From NCBI GenBank assembly GCA_019694615.1, contig JAIBBP010000276.1:1-37133 (forward strand): a DNA stretch of 37,133 bases, written 5' to 3'. Numbering within the stretch: the first letter of the stretch is position 1; each line of letters opens with the position of its first letter. Of this stretch, positions 8,359-17,324 are shown one piece after another. The notes below the pieces were generated by a model, which was not told the origin of the DNA, searched no databases, and worked only from the letters and a program-made list of their open reading frames with translations. This stretch comes from Microthrixaceae bacterium. GTDB taxonomy: Bacteria; Actinomycetota; Acidimicrobiia; Acidimicrobiales; Microtrichaceae. Position numbers and translations under genes: made by a program.

Positions 8359-10862
8359 GACGGCCTCACCGCTGCCAGCACACCGATCACGATCCCCACG
8401 ACGAGGATCAGCAGCAAGGTTGCGGTCGGCAGAGCAAACGGACTCGACACGGCGTCGGACAGTGCCGCCCGTGTCAGCGCCCATCCGAGTCCCACTCCGA
8501 GCACGACGCCTCCGACGGTCCCGAACGTCGACACGATGACCGCCTCCCAGCGGACCATGCGCCTCAGTTGCTTGCGGGTCGTACCGACAGCCCGGAGGAG
8601 CCCGAGCTCGCGGGTTCGTTCGTGGACCGACAGGGCGATGGTGTTGGCGATGCCCATCCCGGCGATGATGATCGCCAGCGCGAGCATGACGATGATCAGG
8701 CCGAGAAGCGCGTCGAGGTTGGCGGCCACCGACTCGGTGTACTCCTCCTTGTCCTGGGTGCTCGGCTTGCCCACGACGTCGGTCAGGGGCTTGATGCCCT
8801 TGCGCACCTGCTGCACCGACGCTCCCTCGGCGAGAGTGACGAACACGACAGCGTCGGTTCGAATCGCCTGGTGTGCGTCGGTCGCCGCCCGCGGGAACAG
8901 GTAGCTACCGACGATGTCGGCGTTCCGGTAGACGAATCCGACCGTGGGTTCCTGCGTGGTGCCATCGCCGTAGACGACCTCCACCCTGTCGCCCACCTCC
9001 AGGCCCTCGTCCTTGGACACATCCTCGCTGATGGCTATCTGGTTCGCCTCGAATTCGTCGGCCGTTCCGTCGACGATGTCGAGCGCGAGAACCGACGCCA
9101 GTGCCGGCACGTCGGCGGCACCGTAGAAGTCGGCGTTCTCGCCGTTCACCGAGACCTGAGCGATGCCGTAGCCGACCGCCGACTCCACGCCCTCCACCTC
9201 GGCGATCTGTCCGGCGAGCTCAGGTGGCAGGGTGGGCATGCCGAATCCGGCGTTGGCGACGACGAGGTCACCACCGAAGGTGCGGTCCACCGAGTCGGAG
9301 ACGAGGTTCTTCAGCGACGCCACGAACACGCTGAACAGCACCACGATCGCGACGCCGACCAACAGCGCCGCACCCGTCGACGCCGTGCGACGCGGGTTTC
9401 GCATGGCGTTCTCACGCGAGATTTCACCCGTGATCCCGCCAAACGACTTCATCGGCATCCCGATCAGCCCGGCGACCGGACGGGCGACGACCGGACCGAG
9501 CACCAAGAGTGCGATCAGGATGACGAACGCGGCGGGCCCGGCGACGTTGATCTGGTTCTCGTCGAGTCCGAGCACTCCCCAGAGCAGGGTGGCGATCCCA
9601 GCCGTCGCGAGCACCGCGCCGACGACAGTTCGAAGCGTGCGAGGCACGCCCGCCTCGACCGCCGATGCGCGGAGCGCCTCGATCGGACGAACCCGACTGG
9701 CGCGAAGCGCGGGCCACAGGGCCGCCAACGTCGTGACCACGATGCCGACCACCAGTCCGATGACGATGCCCGATGCCTTGATCGTGACACCCCCGGTGGG
9801 TAGCGCCAGCCCGAACGCGTCGAAGACCGACTTCAGTCCGGCGGCCACGCCGATCCCGCCGGCGAGGCCGGCGATCGATGCCACGGTGCCGATCAGTATC
9901 GCCTCGACCATGGTCGACCACAGCACCTGGGACCGAGTCGATCCAATCGCCCGCATCAGTGCGATCTCACGGCTGCGCTGGGCGAAAATGATGTTGAACG
10001 TGTTGTAGATGCTGAACGTCGCAACGAACACCGCGATCCCGGCGAACACGACCAGGAACGTCGTGAGGAACCCCAGGAACTCGGCGTTGATGCCTTCAAC
10101 GGCTTCGTCCGCGGCGGCGGTGCCTGTGAGCGCCTCGTTCCCGTCGCCGATCACAGGTTCGATGCGACTGAGCAACTCCTCCTCGCTGATTCCATCGACC
10201 GCGGCGACCACCACCTGGCTCGCGGTTCCCAGAGAGCGAGTCAGATGCTGCGCTGTTCCCGACTCGGAGAAGAACGCGTACGTCAGGCCGACGGCGCTGG
10301 AGCCGTCACCGAACTGAGCGATTCCGACGATTCGCACCTCGAGCGGCTGAGGCAGGAGGACCGTGGTGGTCCCGCCGAGCTTCAGCTTTCCCTTCTCCAT
10401 GCTCTCATCGTCGATCACCACCTCGTCGGCGGCATCGGGTGCACGCCCGTCGATCAGGTGGTAGGGGTTCAGGCCGTCGCCGTCGAACCAGTTGCCGGCG
10501 AGCGTGGGCGGCCCGTTGCCGCCGAGTCGCTCACCGTCGCTGCCGAGAATCTGGGCGAACGCCGTGACCTCGGCTTCGGCCGCGCGAACCCCGTCGATGT
10601 CGCGAATCGTCTCGGCCAGGGAGGCGTCGAGTGTCTTGGCGCTGAAGCCTGCGTCGTCCTCCGAGTCGGCACCCTTCTCGGGGCGGACCAGCACGTCGAT
10701 GCCGGCGTACCCCGCTTTGAACAGCCGATCGAAGTTCGCGCGCAGGGTGTCGCCGAGGATGAGGGTGCCGGAAAGGAAGGCAACACCGATGAACACTGCG
10801 AGGAACGTGCCGATCAGGCGACGCTTGTGGGCCCACGCGTTCTGGAGTGAGAGCTTGATCAT
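8310..10862 (-). CDS. MacB/FtsX-like ABC transporter permease with two FtsX domains
   Basis: The 850-residue protein begins MIKLSLQNAWAHKRRL, followed by a first membrane helix and a MacB-type periplasmic domain (about 45-255). A three-helix FtsX core follows (LGFLTTFLVVFAGIAVFVATF through VVGIVVTTLAALWPAL), then two more helices near residues 410-460. A second extracytoplasmic domain lies at about 520-720, and a second FtsX core closes the protein. About ten membrane segments are visible. Such permeases use ATP hydrolysis for mechanotransmission or to move lipids, lipoproteins or peptides out of the membrane. The gene starts two bases after the stop of the ATPase gene, so the two are translationally coupled. 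The substrate is unknown; GH38 and an anchored protein lie upstream on the same strand. Confidence 0.92.
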   Translation of the reverse strand: MIKLSLQNAWAHKRRLIGTFLAVFIGVAFLSGTLILGDTLRANFDRLFKAGYAGIDVLVRPEKGADSEDDAGFSAKTLDASLAETIRDIDGVRAAEAEVTAFAQILGSDGERLGGNGPPTLAGNWFDGDGLNPYHLIDGRAPDAADEVVIDDESMEKGKLKLGGTTTVLLPQPLEVRIVGIAQFGDGSSAVGLTYAFFSESGTAQHLTRSLGTASQVVVAAVDGISEEELLSRIEPVIGDGNEALTGTAAADEAVEGINAEFLGFLTTFLVVFAGIAVFVATFSIYNTFNIIFAQRSREIALMRAIGSTRSQVLWSTMVEAILIGTVASIAGLAGGIGVAAGLKSVFDAFGLALPTGGVTIKASGIVIGLVVGIVVTTLAALWPALRASRVRPIEALRASAVEAGVPRTLRTVVGAVLATAGIATLLWGVLGLDENQINVAGPAAFVILIALLVLGPVVARPVAGLIGMPMKSFGGITGEISRENAMRNPRRTASTGAALLVGVAIVVLFSVFVASLKNLVSDSVDRTFGGDLVVANAGFGMPTLPPELAGQIAEVEGVESAVGYGIAQVSVNGENADFYGAADVPALASVLALDIVDGTADEFEANQIAISEDVSKDEGLEVGDRVEVVYGDGTTQEPTVGFVYRNADIVGSYLFPRAATDAHQAIRTDAVVFVTLAEGASVQQVRKGIKPLTDVVGKPSTQDKEEYTESVAANLDALLGLIIVMLALAIIIAGMGIANTIALSVHERTRELGLLRAVGTTRKQLRRMVRWEAVIVSTFGTVGGVVLGVGLGWALTRAALSDAVSSPFALPTATLLLILVVGIVIGVLAAVRPSYRAARMDVLAAVAGE

Positions 10863-10864
10863 GA

Positions 10865-11644
10865 TCAGTCACCCAGTCCGCGCATGACTTCGAGCACGGA
10901 GGCGGACGTCGGGTCGTCGAGTTGATGAACGATCCTTCCGTCCGCGAGGAAGAGCACACGATGCGCGAACGATGCCGCCGTCGGATCATGTGTGACCATC
11001 GCGATGCTCTGGCCGTAGTCGTCGACGCTTCGGCGCATGAACGACAGGACCTCGGTCCCCGATTTGGAGTCGAGATTTCCCGTTGGTTCATCGGCGAACA
11101 CGATCTGTGGGCGACTCACCAACGCTCGGGCGACCGCGACACGCTGCTGCTGACCTCCCGAGAGCTCCGACGGCCGGTGATCGAGCCGATCACGCAGCCC
11201 GACGGTGTCGACGATCGTGTCCAGCCAGTCACGATCGACGGCGGCGCCACCGAGACGCAGCGGCAGGACGATGTTCTCGAGCGCGGTGATCGTCGGGATC
11301 AGGTTGAACGCCTGGAACACGAAGCCGACCTGCTCGCGTCGCAGGATCGTCAGATCCTTGTCACCGAGCGCGCCGAGGTCGACGTCGCCGATGAACGCCT
11401 GTCCGGAGGTCAGCGTGTCGAGTCCCGCGATGCAGTGCATCAACGTTGACTTGCCCGAGCCGGACGGCCCCATGATGGCGGTGAACCGAGACCGCCCGAA
11501 CTCGACGGTGACGCCATCGAGCGCCTTCACGATCGTGTCGCCGTCGCCGTAGTGCTTGACCGCGTTGACGGCGCGGGCAACTGCTGTCTCGACCGGAGCG
11601 ATGGCACGGTCAGGGAAGGTGGTGCTGGTCATGGCGTCCATCAT
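10865..11644 (-). CDS. ABC transporter ATP-binding protein (LolD/MacB-like)
   Basis: A cytoplasmic ATPase partner of the downstream FtsX permease. It carries Walker A (GPSGSGKST), the Q-loop region (VGFVFQAFNLIPT), the ABC signature (LSGGQQQR), Walker B with D-loop (IVFADEPTGNLDS) and the H-loop (VTHD). The LDSKSG and FNLIP features are typical of the LolD/MacB/FtsE group. The frame opens at TTG 11677, which has no Shine-Dalgarno. ATGs at 11644, 11641 and 11632 are all possible, and I use 11644. About 70 bases separate it from the anchored protein upstream. Confidence 0.92.
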   Translation of the reverse strand: MMDAMTSTTFPDRAIAPVETAVARAVNAVKHYGDGDTIVKALDGVTVEFGRSRFTAIMGPSGSGKSTLMHCIAGLDTLTSGQAFIGDVDLGALGDKDLTILRREQVGFVFQAFNLIPTITALENIVLPLRLGGAAVDRDWLDTIVDTVGLRDRLDHRPSELSGGQQQRVAVARALVSRPQIVFADEPTGNLDSKSGTEVLSFMRRSVDDYGQSIAMVTHDPTAASFAHRVLFLADGRIVHQLDDPTSASVLEVMRGLGD

Positions 11645-11713
11645 CGCCGACCCAGCACGATCTGGATATGTGGCCAACCAGCGAATCGCCGGTAGGGCTA
11701 ACCCGAAGGTGGG

Positions 11714-12451
11714 TCAGGCGTGCGGCCGGAACGAGTCGAGGATCCGGTTCGCTATCGCCGGGTCGGGATCGCCGAGACCGGCGACGACCATGGCAATGAC
11801 CGGCCGCCGGTCCACAGAGCGGAGCACGAACAGCGCGCGCCCGCCGGTCAGTCGCAGTTCGGCGGTCACCACCGGACCACGATCGGTCGGCAGGACAACA
11901 GGATTGATCTGTCCGGCACCACGGCTGCGAGCGATCGACCGCATGATGTCGATCAGCGTCGCCGTCTCGTCGGCGCCCGCGAGGAGTTGGGCGTCGCTCC
12001 AACCGAACCCGAAGTTGCCCCCCTGGTACTCGGCGTAGGCCATCTGGATCGCGTCGTTGAACGGAAGCGGTTGGGGCACACTCGGCGCAGCAGGAACATC
12101 AAACAACCACGCGCCATCTGGGGTTCGGTAGGTGAGCCATCCGTCCCCGATCGGTCGAGTCTGACCGCGCATCGGGGTGCGCGGTGCAACGGTGTCGGTG
12201 ACACTCGTCGTCGTACGCCTTGTGGCGGTCTCCGACGTCTCGGTGTCACGAAGCGTCAGCCACGCGACTCCCGCCACCACCAGCAGCCCCAGAACGATCG
12301 CCGCAACGACAAGACCCCGCGGTGCCGGATCCTCCGCCAGCGGGCGAAACGATGACGGAGACGGGGTTTCGTACCACGGTGTGGGCGCCTGGGCGACGAG
12401 GGGCGGGACCACCGGCGGCGCGACTGGAGGGCCGGACGGAGACCCGGACAC
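11714..12451 (-). CDS. Proline-rich membrane-anchored protein of unknown function
   Basis: I do not recognise a family. The 245 residues comprise a Pro/Ala-rich cytoplasmic N-terminus (GPPVAPPVVPPLVAQAPTP), one membrane helix at about 46-67 (GLVVAAIVLGLLVVAGVAWL), a Thr-rich linker and an extracytoplasmic domain of about 150 residues. The tail region ANRILDSFRPHA resembles the ends of small actinobacterial lipoprotein-like domains, though this is only an impression. The start is uncertain: GTG 12451 lacks a Shine-Dalgarno, and the frame extends upstream through more prolines to a stop at about 12506 without another standard start codon. It lies between the GH38 gene and the ABC pair on the same strand, so it may be a substrate-side partner of the exporter. 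Confidence 0.65.
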   Translation of the reverse strand: MSGSPSGPPVAPPVVPPLVAQAPTPWYETPSPSSFRPLAEDPAPRGLVVAAIVLGLLVVAGVAWLTLRDTETSETATRRTTTSVTDTVAPRTPMRGQTRPIGDGWLTYRTPDGAWLFDVPAAPSVPQPLPFNDAIQMAYAEYQGGNFGFGWSDAQLLAGADETATLIDIMRSIARSRGAGQINPVVLPTDRGPVVTAELRLTGGRALFVLRSVDRRPVIAMVVAGLGDPDPAIANRILDSFRPHA

Positions 12452-12505
12452 GTGGCGCGGCGGTGGGGGTGGGGGCAGCGTCGAGGGTTCGATACTGCTG
12501 AATCG

Positions 12506-15500
12506 TCACGCTCCCGGCCTCGGTTGAACGTTTCGCGTTACGCGCAGCGTCAGAATCTGGAACGGCCGCAACGAGAACGTGACGGAGTCGTCCACGACCG
12601 CGAGGTCGGTCGATCCCATGTCACGTTCCAGCGTGTCCACGCTGCGCGCCGACACAACGGCCACTCCGAACCGAAGGTCGGTGGTCACGCGTCCTCCCCA
12701 TGCCTCGTAGCACCGGACGATGAGGTCACCCGATCCGTCATCGGCGAGCTTGACCGCTTCGATCACGACCGCTGGGTGGCCGGCGGTCACGGTCGACAGC
12801 GCCGCGCCTGGTCCGAGCGGCCCAACCGGCTCGACGATCCGGACTGGAGCGTTGAGCTGGTACCCCTCCGCAACGACCCCGCCGCTGCGGAAGTCGCCGG
12901 CGTGAGGAAGCAACGAGTAGGTGAACCGGTGCCGGCCCTGATCAGCCTCGGGATCGGGGTATCGAGCGCCACGCAGGAGGCTCAGTCGCAGCACGGTGAT
13001 CGGCACTTCCCCGCCTCCCGGAGCCTGCACCCGTTCGCGGGTCGCATCGTGGCCGTACTTGCCGTCGTTCAGGAGCGCGACGCCATAGCCCGGCTCGGCC
13101 ACATCGACCCACCGATGAGCGCACACTTCGAAACGCGCCGAGTCCCAACTCGTGTTCGTGTGGATCGCGCTCCGAAGATGCCCGAACTGGATCTCACGGG
13201 TGATCTCGTCGGTGTGGAGATCGAGGGGGAAAGCGACCTTGAGAAGCCGCTCGTGTTCGTGCCAGTCGACCTCGCACACGACATCGAGCCGAGCGCTCCC
13301 GGCGCGGAGCTCCAACACCTGGGTGATGCGCGACGATCGAAACGAGCGGGTCACCTGAACACGCCCAACGAGCGGTCCATTGTCGAGAACCTCGATCGAA
13401 TCGACGCCGACCAGATCGTCGACCTTCCGGCGGTAGAACTCCTCGATGTCCCACGCGTCGTACTCGTTGGGGAGATCGTGGTGTAACTGCAGCTGGTTGC
13501 CGCGGCACCCCGGAGCGAGCACTTCACGATCGACGCGACGATCGACGATGCTCGTGACCAAACCCTCTGCGTCGATCTCGACGCGAAGGATTCCGTTGTC
13601 GAGCAACGACGGAGTCGCGGTGACGCCAGCCTCGCCGGCGGGGGGTTCCAGCGGATCGGCGACGACGACACCGAGAGCAGGAACGGTCAATCGAGCGGCA
13701 ACTCGTCCATCGGACAGGACCTGACAGAGCGGGTCGCTCGCCAGTGACGGAGATTCCAGGATGACGACGCCGTCCACAGTGTGTGGCGCCGGGTTGGCCA
13801 CCGATACACGACCTCCTGCGAGAGCAAGCAGCGCGCTGTTGATCACCGACTCGAGCTCGCCGGCGACCTGGGCGTACACGATCTCGGCCTCCCGGTGAAC
13901 CCAGCCGATCGACGAGCCGGGGAGGATGTCGTGGAATTGATGCAGGAGCACGGTTTTCCAGAGACGATCGAGATCGTCGGCCGGGTATGGGCCGGCGCTG
14001 CCTGAGTCCCCAGCGGCGAGCGCTGCTGTTGTGCACCACAGCTCGGCCTCGCGCAGCAGGAGCTCGCTCCGCCGGTTGCCGAGTTTCGTCTTTGCCTGGG
14101 ACGTGAAGGTGCCCCGGTGCATCTCGAAGTACAGCTCGCCGACCCACCGGGGGGCGTCGGGGTAGTCAGCGATGGCCGCGTCGAAGAACGCCGCCGGTGA
14201 TTCGATCTCAACGCGCGGCGATCCTTCAAGGTCTCGCACGCGGCGATACCGCTCCAACATCGCCGGGGTCGGCCCCCCACCACCGTCACCGTGGCCGAAC
14301 GGCATCAACGAGCGGGTCGCAGGGCCCTTGTCGGAGAACGTTCGTACTGCGTGTGCGAGCTCCCAAGCCTCGAAGGTCGCGTTGTAGGTCTCGACGGGCG
14401 GAAAGTGCGTGAACACCGTCGAGCCGTCGATCCCTTCCCAGAGGAACGTGTGGTGGGGGAACCGGTTGGTCTTGTTCCACGAGAGCTTCTGAGTGAGGAA
14501 TCGATCGATCCCCGAGCTCGTCATGATCTGCGGAAGGCTCGCGGGATAGCCGAAGACGTCGGGGATCCACACCTCGGTGCACGTCGTGTCGAAGTGCTCC
14601 TCGAAGAACCGCTGTCCGTGCGTGATCTGACGGATCAATGCCTCGCCGCCAGCAAGGTTGGTGTCGGCCTCGACCCACATCCCGCCGATCGGCACCCACC
14701 TCCCCTCGGCGACTCGCTGCCGGATTCCGGCGAAGATCGACGGATAGTGCTCGCGCATCCACTGGTACTGGACGGCCTGGCTGCAACCGAACCGGAACTC
14801 GGGATAGCGGTCCATGAGCGCGAGCACGTTGGAGAACGTGCGGGCGCACTTGCGGATGGTTTCACGGATCGGCCAGAGCCACGCCGAGTCGATGTGGGCG
14901 TGGCCGATGGCGGAAATTCGATGAGCGGAGGCGACCGCCGGACGCGAGAGCACCTCAGCGAGTTCGGCCCGTGCCACCGCCGCCGATCCGACGATGTCAT
15001 CGAGGTCGAGGCAGTCCATCATTCGGTCCAGCGCGCGCAGGATCTCGTGGCGGCGAGGTTGGTCGAAGGGGAGCTCGCGCATGAGTCCGTCGAGGACCGC
15101 GACGTCGTGACGGAGGGCAATGACCTCCGAATTCACAACCACCAACTCGGCACGGGTCAGCGAGTAGATCGGCGTCGTCGAGGCCGTCGAGAGATCGCTG
15201 TTGGGATCGGGCCGGTCGTGCGCGATCTCAGGGTTCGAGGCGGCTTCAAGCGTGAACTCGACCCGTTCGCCGCCCTTCGCCGCGGCGACCACGGGCACGT
15301 CCCGGTTGAGGGGATTGATGGCGCGAAGAGGCTCCCAGTCCCCGCAGTCGCCGAGCGCCCACAGCAGACCCTCGCTCTGGAACCCCGGGCTGTTGGTGAA
15401 TCCGAGGTCGATGATCGCCGAAACCGTCCCACCCGCCCAGGAATCCGGAATGGTGGCGGACATCCGGAACCAGGTGGTGCCCCACGGACGTCCGAAGGCC

Positions 15501-15679
15501 TCACCGACCGCGAACGGCACGTACGCCTTCGTCGCGGCCTCCGCAGCAGACACCGGTTCTCCCGGAGCCTCCCACCGGGAGACGTCGAACGGCACCCTGG
15601 CTCCGTAGCGGGCAGGGTTGATCCGCTCGGCCACCAGTCGTCGCAAACGGGATTCGATGATCGTCCGATCGTCATGCAC
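12506..15679 (-). CDS. Alpha-mannosidase, glycoside hydrolase family 38
   Basis: The 1057-residue protein has an N-terminal beta domain (about 1-255), the GH38 catalytic barrel (about 255-540), then middle and C-terminal beta-sandwich domains. The zinc-site motif GHAHIDSAW gives H262 and D264. WIPDVFGY gives the presumed nucleophile D374, a second zinc ligand and part of the active site. FGHGDGGGGPT supplies H463 and D465. The family cleaves alpha-mannosidic bonds with retention. No signal peptide is visible, so it is probably cytoplasmic and of the Ams1/bacterial type, acting on imported manno-oligosaccharides. The GTG start at 15679 follows AGGGGAG by about nine bases. The gene diverges from the flippase gene and may be the first gene of a leftward series that includes the ABC exporter. 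Confidence 0.93.
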   Translation of the reverse strand: MHDDRTIIESRLRRLVAERINPARYGARVPFDVSRWEAPGEPVSAAEAATKAYVPFAVGEAFGRPWGTTWFRMSATIPDSWAGGTVSAIIDLGFTNSPGFQSEGLLWALGDCGDWEPLRAINPLNRDVPVVAAAKGGERVEFTLEAASNPEIAHDRPDPNSDLSTASTTPIYSLTRAELVVVNSEVIALRHDVAVLDGLMRELPFDQPRRHEILRALDRMMDCLDLDDIVGSAAVARAELAEVLSRPAVASAHRISAIGHAHIDSAWLWPIRETIRKCARTFSNVLALMDRYPEFRFGCSQAVQYQWMREHYPSIFAGIRQRVAEGRWVPIGGMWVEADTNLAGGEALIRQITHGQRFFEEHFDTTCTEVWIPDVFGYPASLPQIMTSSGIDRFLTQKLSWNKTNRFPHHTFLWEGIDGSTVFTHFPPVETYNATFEAWELAHAVRTFSDKGPATRSLMPFGHGDGGGGPTPAMLERYRRVRDLEGSPRVEIESPAAFFDAAIADYPDAPRWVGELYFEMHRGTFTSQAKTKLGNRRSELLLREAELWCTTAALAAGDSGSAGPYPADDLDRLWKTVLLHQFHDILPGSSIGWVHREAEIVYAQVAGELESVINSALLALAGGRVSVANPAPHTVDGVVILESPSLASDPLCQVLSDGRVAARLTVPALGVVVADPLEPPAGEAGVTATPSLLDNGILRVEIDAEGLVTSIVDRRVDREVLAPGCRGNQLQLHHDLPNEYDAWDIEEFYRRKVDDLVGVDSIEVLDNGPLVGRVQVTRSFRSSRITQVLELRAGSARLDVVCEVDWHEHERLLKVAFPLDLHTDEITREIQFGHLRSAIHTNTSWDSARFEVCAHRWVDVAEPGYGVALLNDGKYGHDATRERVQAPGGGEVPITVLRLSLLRGARYPDPEADQGRHRFTYSLLPHAGDFRSGGVVAEGYQLNAPVRIVEPVGPLGPGAALSTVTAGHPAVVIEAVKLADDGSGDLIVRCYEAWGGRVTTDLRFGVAVVSARSVDTLERDMGSTDLAVVDDSVTFSLRPFQILTLRVTRNVQPRPGA

Positions 15680-15735
15680 CGGTGGACTCTCCCCTGTGTG
15701 ATATCTCAGTGTCTTTCATCGCGTTTCAAAGATTT

Positions 15736-15750
15736 AAGCAACTTTTGCTT
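15736..15750. promoter_or_regulatory. AT-rich inverted repeat in the GH38/flippase divergent promoter region
   Basis: AAGCAA-CTT-TTGCTT forms perfect six-base arms around three bases, within the only AT-rich island of the 234-base gap between the divergent GH38 and flippase genes. Its position and symmetry fit a repressor operator, such as a LacI-type site controlling sugar genes. No matching regulator gene is in the window. Confidence 0.35.
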
Positions 15751-15913
15751 CCACAAATCGCGGGCCGGTGAGTAACCTGAGCCTTCGCATGTCGCGGCAA
15801 CGCGACCGTTCCCCCGAAAGCTCCATGGCGTCTGAATCAGCCGGCCCAGGCATTCTCACCCAACTCCCGGTCAACGCGCGCACGAACGACGGCTTCGTCG
15901 ACGGAGATGTCCG

Positions 15914-17287
15914 GTGACGGGGTTTCAGGAGTACGAGCTGCTGGAGCCGGGAACTCCGCCGGCCGGAACGCCCGAACCGACCGGGCTTCGACGTCACCTC
16001 CACCACTTCCGCAGCGGGGGTCTGGCCAACGACACCGCTTGGGGAGCGTTGCACGACCTTTCCCAGCTGATGGTCATGACGGCGTCGTTCATGCTGCTCG
16101 GTCGCAAGTTGGGAGTCGACGACTACGGCCGCTACGCCGGAATCTACGGAGTCGTGGGGCCGATCGGCGGCCTCACCTGGTCCGGGCTCTGCCTTGCCAT
16201 CCTCCAGCGACGGCTGCGCGAACGCGACACCGTCGACACCACCGCCCGCGACTTCTTCGCAATGAGCATCGCCCTCGGCCTGATCGCGACCGCCGTCGGC
16301 ACCATCGTGGGCTCCCAACTCATCGGTGGACTCGCCGTGACCACAATCGTCGCCGTCATGCTCTCCGAGCTCGTTGGCAACGCCGTCACAGCGGTCTCGA
16401 TCGCAATGGTCCAAGCAGAGAAGGGATTCGCGCCGGCAACCCGGTTGAGGCTGGTAGTCCTGGCGATCCGCATCGTGGTGCTGCTCGGCCTGACCGTGAC
16501 CGACACCCTCACCATCGCCCACCTCGCGATCGGCTATTCGGTCGGTTTCATCGCGTACCTGGCGGTGATCATCGTGTTCGTGCTGCCGCACCACGGCATA
16601 CCGTTCGTCCTCGGCCGGCCGAGTGCCGGAGTTCCGCGCACCGCCGCGACGATTTCGCTGCCAATCGCCGCCGGCGTACTGCAACAGGACGGTGACAAAG
16701 CCGTCCTCAACGCGTTCGGCTTCCACGCCGACGCCGGCCTCTACGCCGCAGCGTTCCGTGTCGTGTCGATGGGCCTGATGCCGCTCCGTGCGCTCGAAGG
16801 TGCCGCGTTTCAGCGTTTCCTGCCGCACCACGAGAACGAGCGGGATGAGCACGTCACGCGCGCCGCCAGGTTCTCGGTTCTCGCACTGGCGATCAGCATC
16901 GTGATCGGCATCGGCATCCTCATCGCGAGTCCGCTCCTCGACTTCATCATCGGCGAGGACTTCAAGGAGGCGGAGCGGATGATTCCGTGGCTGTTGCCCT
17001 TCCTTCCGCTCACCGCGATCAGTAACGCTCCGGCCAACGGACTGCTGGGCCTCGGCAAACTCGGGGTACGCGCCGGCATCTATGCGATGGGCGCTGTGGT
17101 GAGCCTGTCGCTGTACGTCGTGCTGGTCCCGGTGATGGCCGATCCGTGGAAGGGTGCGGTAGTCGGTACGATCGCGGGCGAGGCATTCCTGGCGGCAGCC
17201 GGCTGGGTGGCGTTGCGGCACTATCAGGCGCTTCACAACGCGACGCTGGACGCCCCCTCGACGAGCCACCAACTCACCATCGCCTGA
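15914..17287 (+). CDS. Wzx-like polysaccharide flippase (oligosaccharide/lipid-linked repeat-unit exporter)
   Basis: The 457-residue polytopic membrane protein has about 12 hydrophobic segments arranged like the PST/Wzx branch of the MOP superfamily. The helices begin near residue 45 (LSQLMVMTASFMLLGRKLG), and FGFHADAGLYAAAFRVVSM is a typical central motif. Family members flip undecaprenyl-linked repeat units across the cytoplasmic membrane. The GTG start at 15914 is preceded by GGAG with a seven-base gap. The N-terminal ~35 residues are hydrophilic. The next gene, the GH9 lipoprotein, begins 37 bases later and is probably co-transcribed, linking export with glycan cleavage outside. Confidence 0.85.
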   Translation: MTGFQEYELLEPGTPPAGTPEPTGLRRHLHHFRSGGLANDTAWGALHDLSQLMVMTASFMLLGRKLGVDDYGRYAGIYGVVGPIGGLTWSGLCLAILQRRLRERDTVDTTARDFFAMSIALGLIATAVGTIVGSQLIGGLAVTTIVAVMLSELVGNAVTAVSIAMVQAEKGFAPATRLRLVVLAIRIVVLLGLTVTDTLTIAHLAIGYSVGFIAYLAVIIVFVLPHHGIPFVLGRPSAGVPRTAATISLPIAAGVLQQDGDKAVLNAFGFHADAGLYAAAFRVVSMGLMPLRALEGAAFQRFLPHHENERDEHVTRAARFSVLALAISIVIGIGILIASPLLDFIIGEDFKEAERMIPWLLPFLPLTAISNAPANGLLGLGKLGVRAGIYAMGAVVSLSLYVVLVPVMADPWKGAVVGTIAGEAFLAAAGWVALRHYQALHNATLDAPSTSHQLTIA

Positions 17288-17324
17288 CACCGCACGGGTC
17301 GGGCACCCGACCCGACCCGGAGCC

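Noticed and set aside
7965..9803. 612-codon plus-strand open frame
   Set aside because: It is antisense to the FtsX permease for most of its length and reads as Asp/His/Arg-rich low-complexity sequence.
12246..12509. 87-codon frame starting with GTGA overlap at the GH38 stop
   Set aside because: After the first ~20 codons it is a shadow of the proline-rich anchored protein frame, which carries the membrane helix.
14291..15775. 494-codon plus-strand open frame
   Set aside because: It lies opposite the GH38 gene, whose catalytic motifs are all in place on the minus strand.
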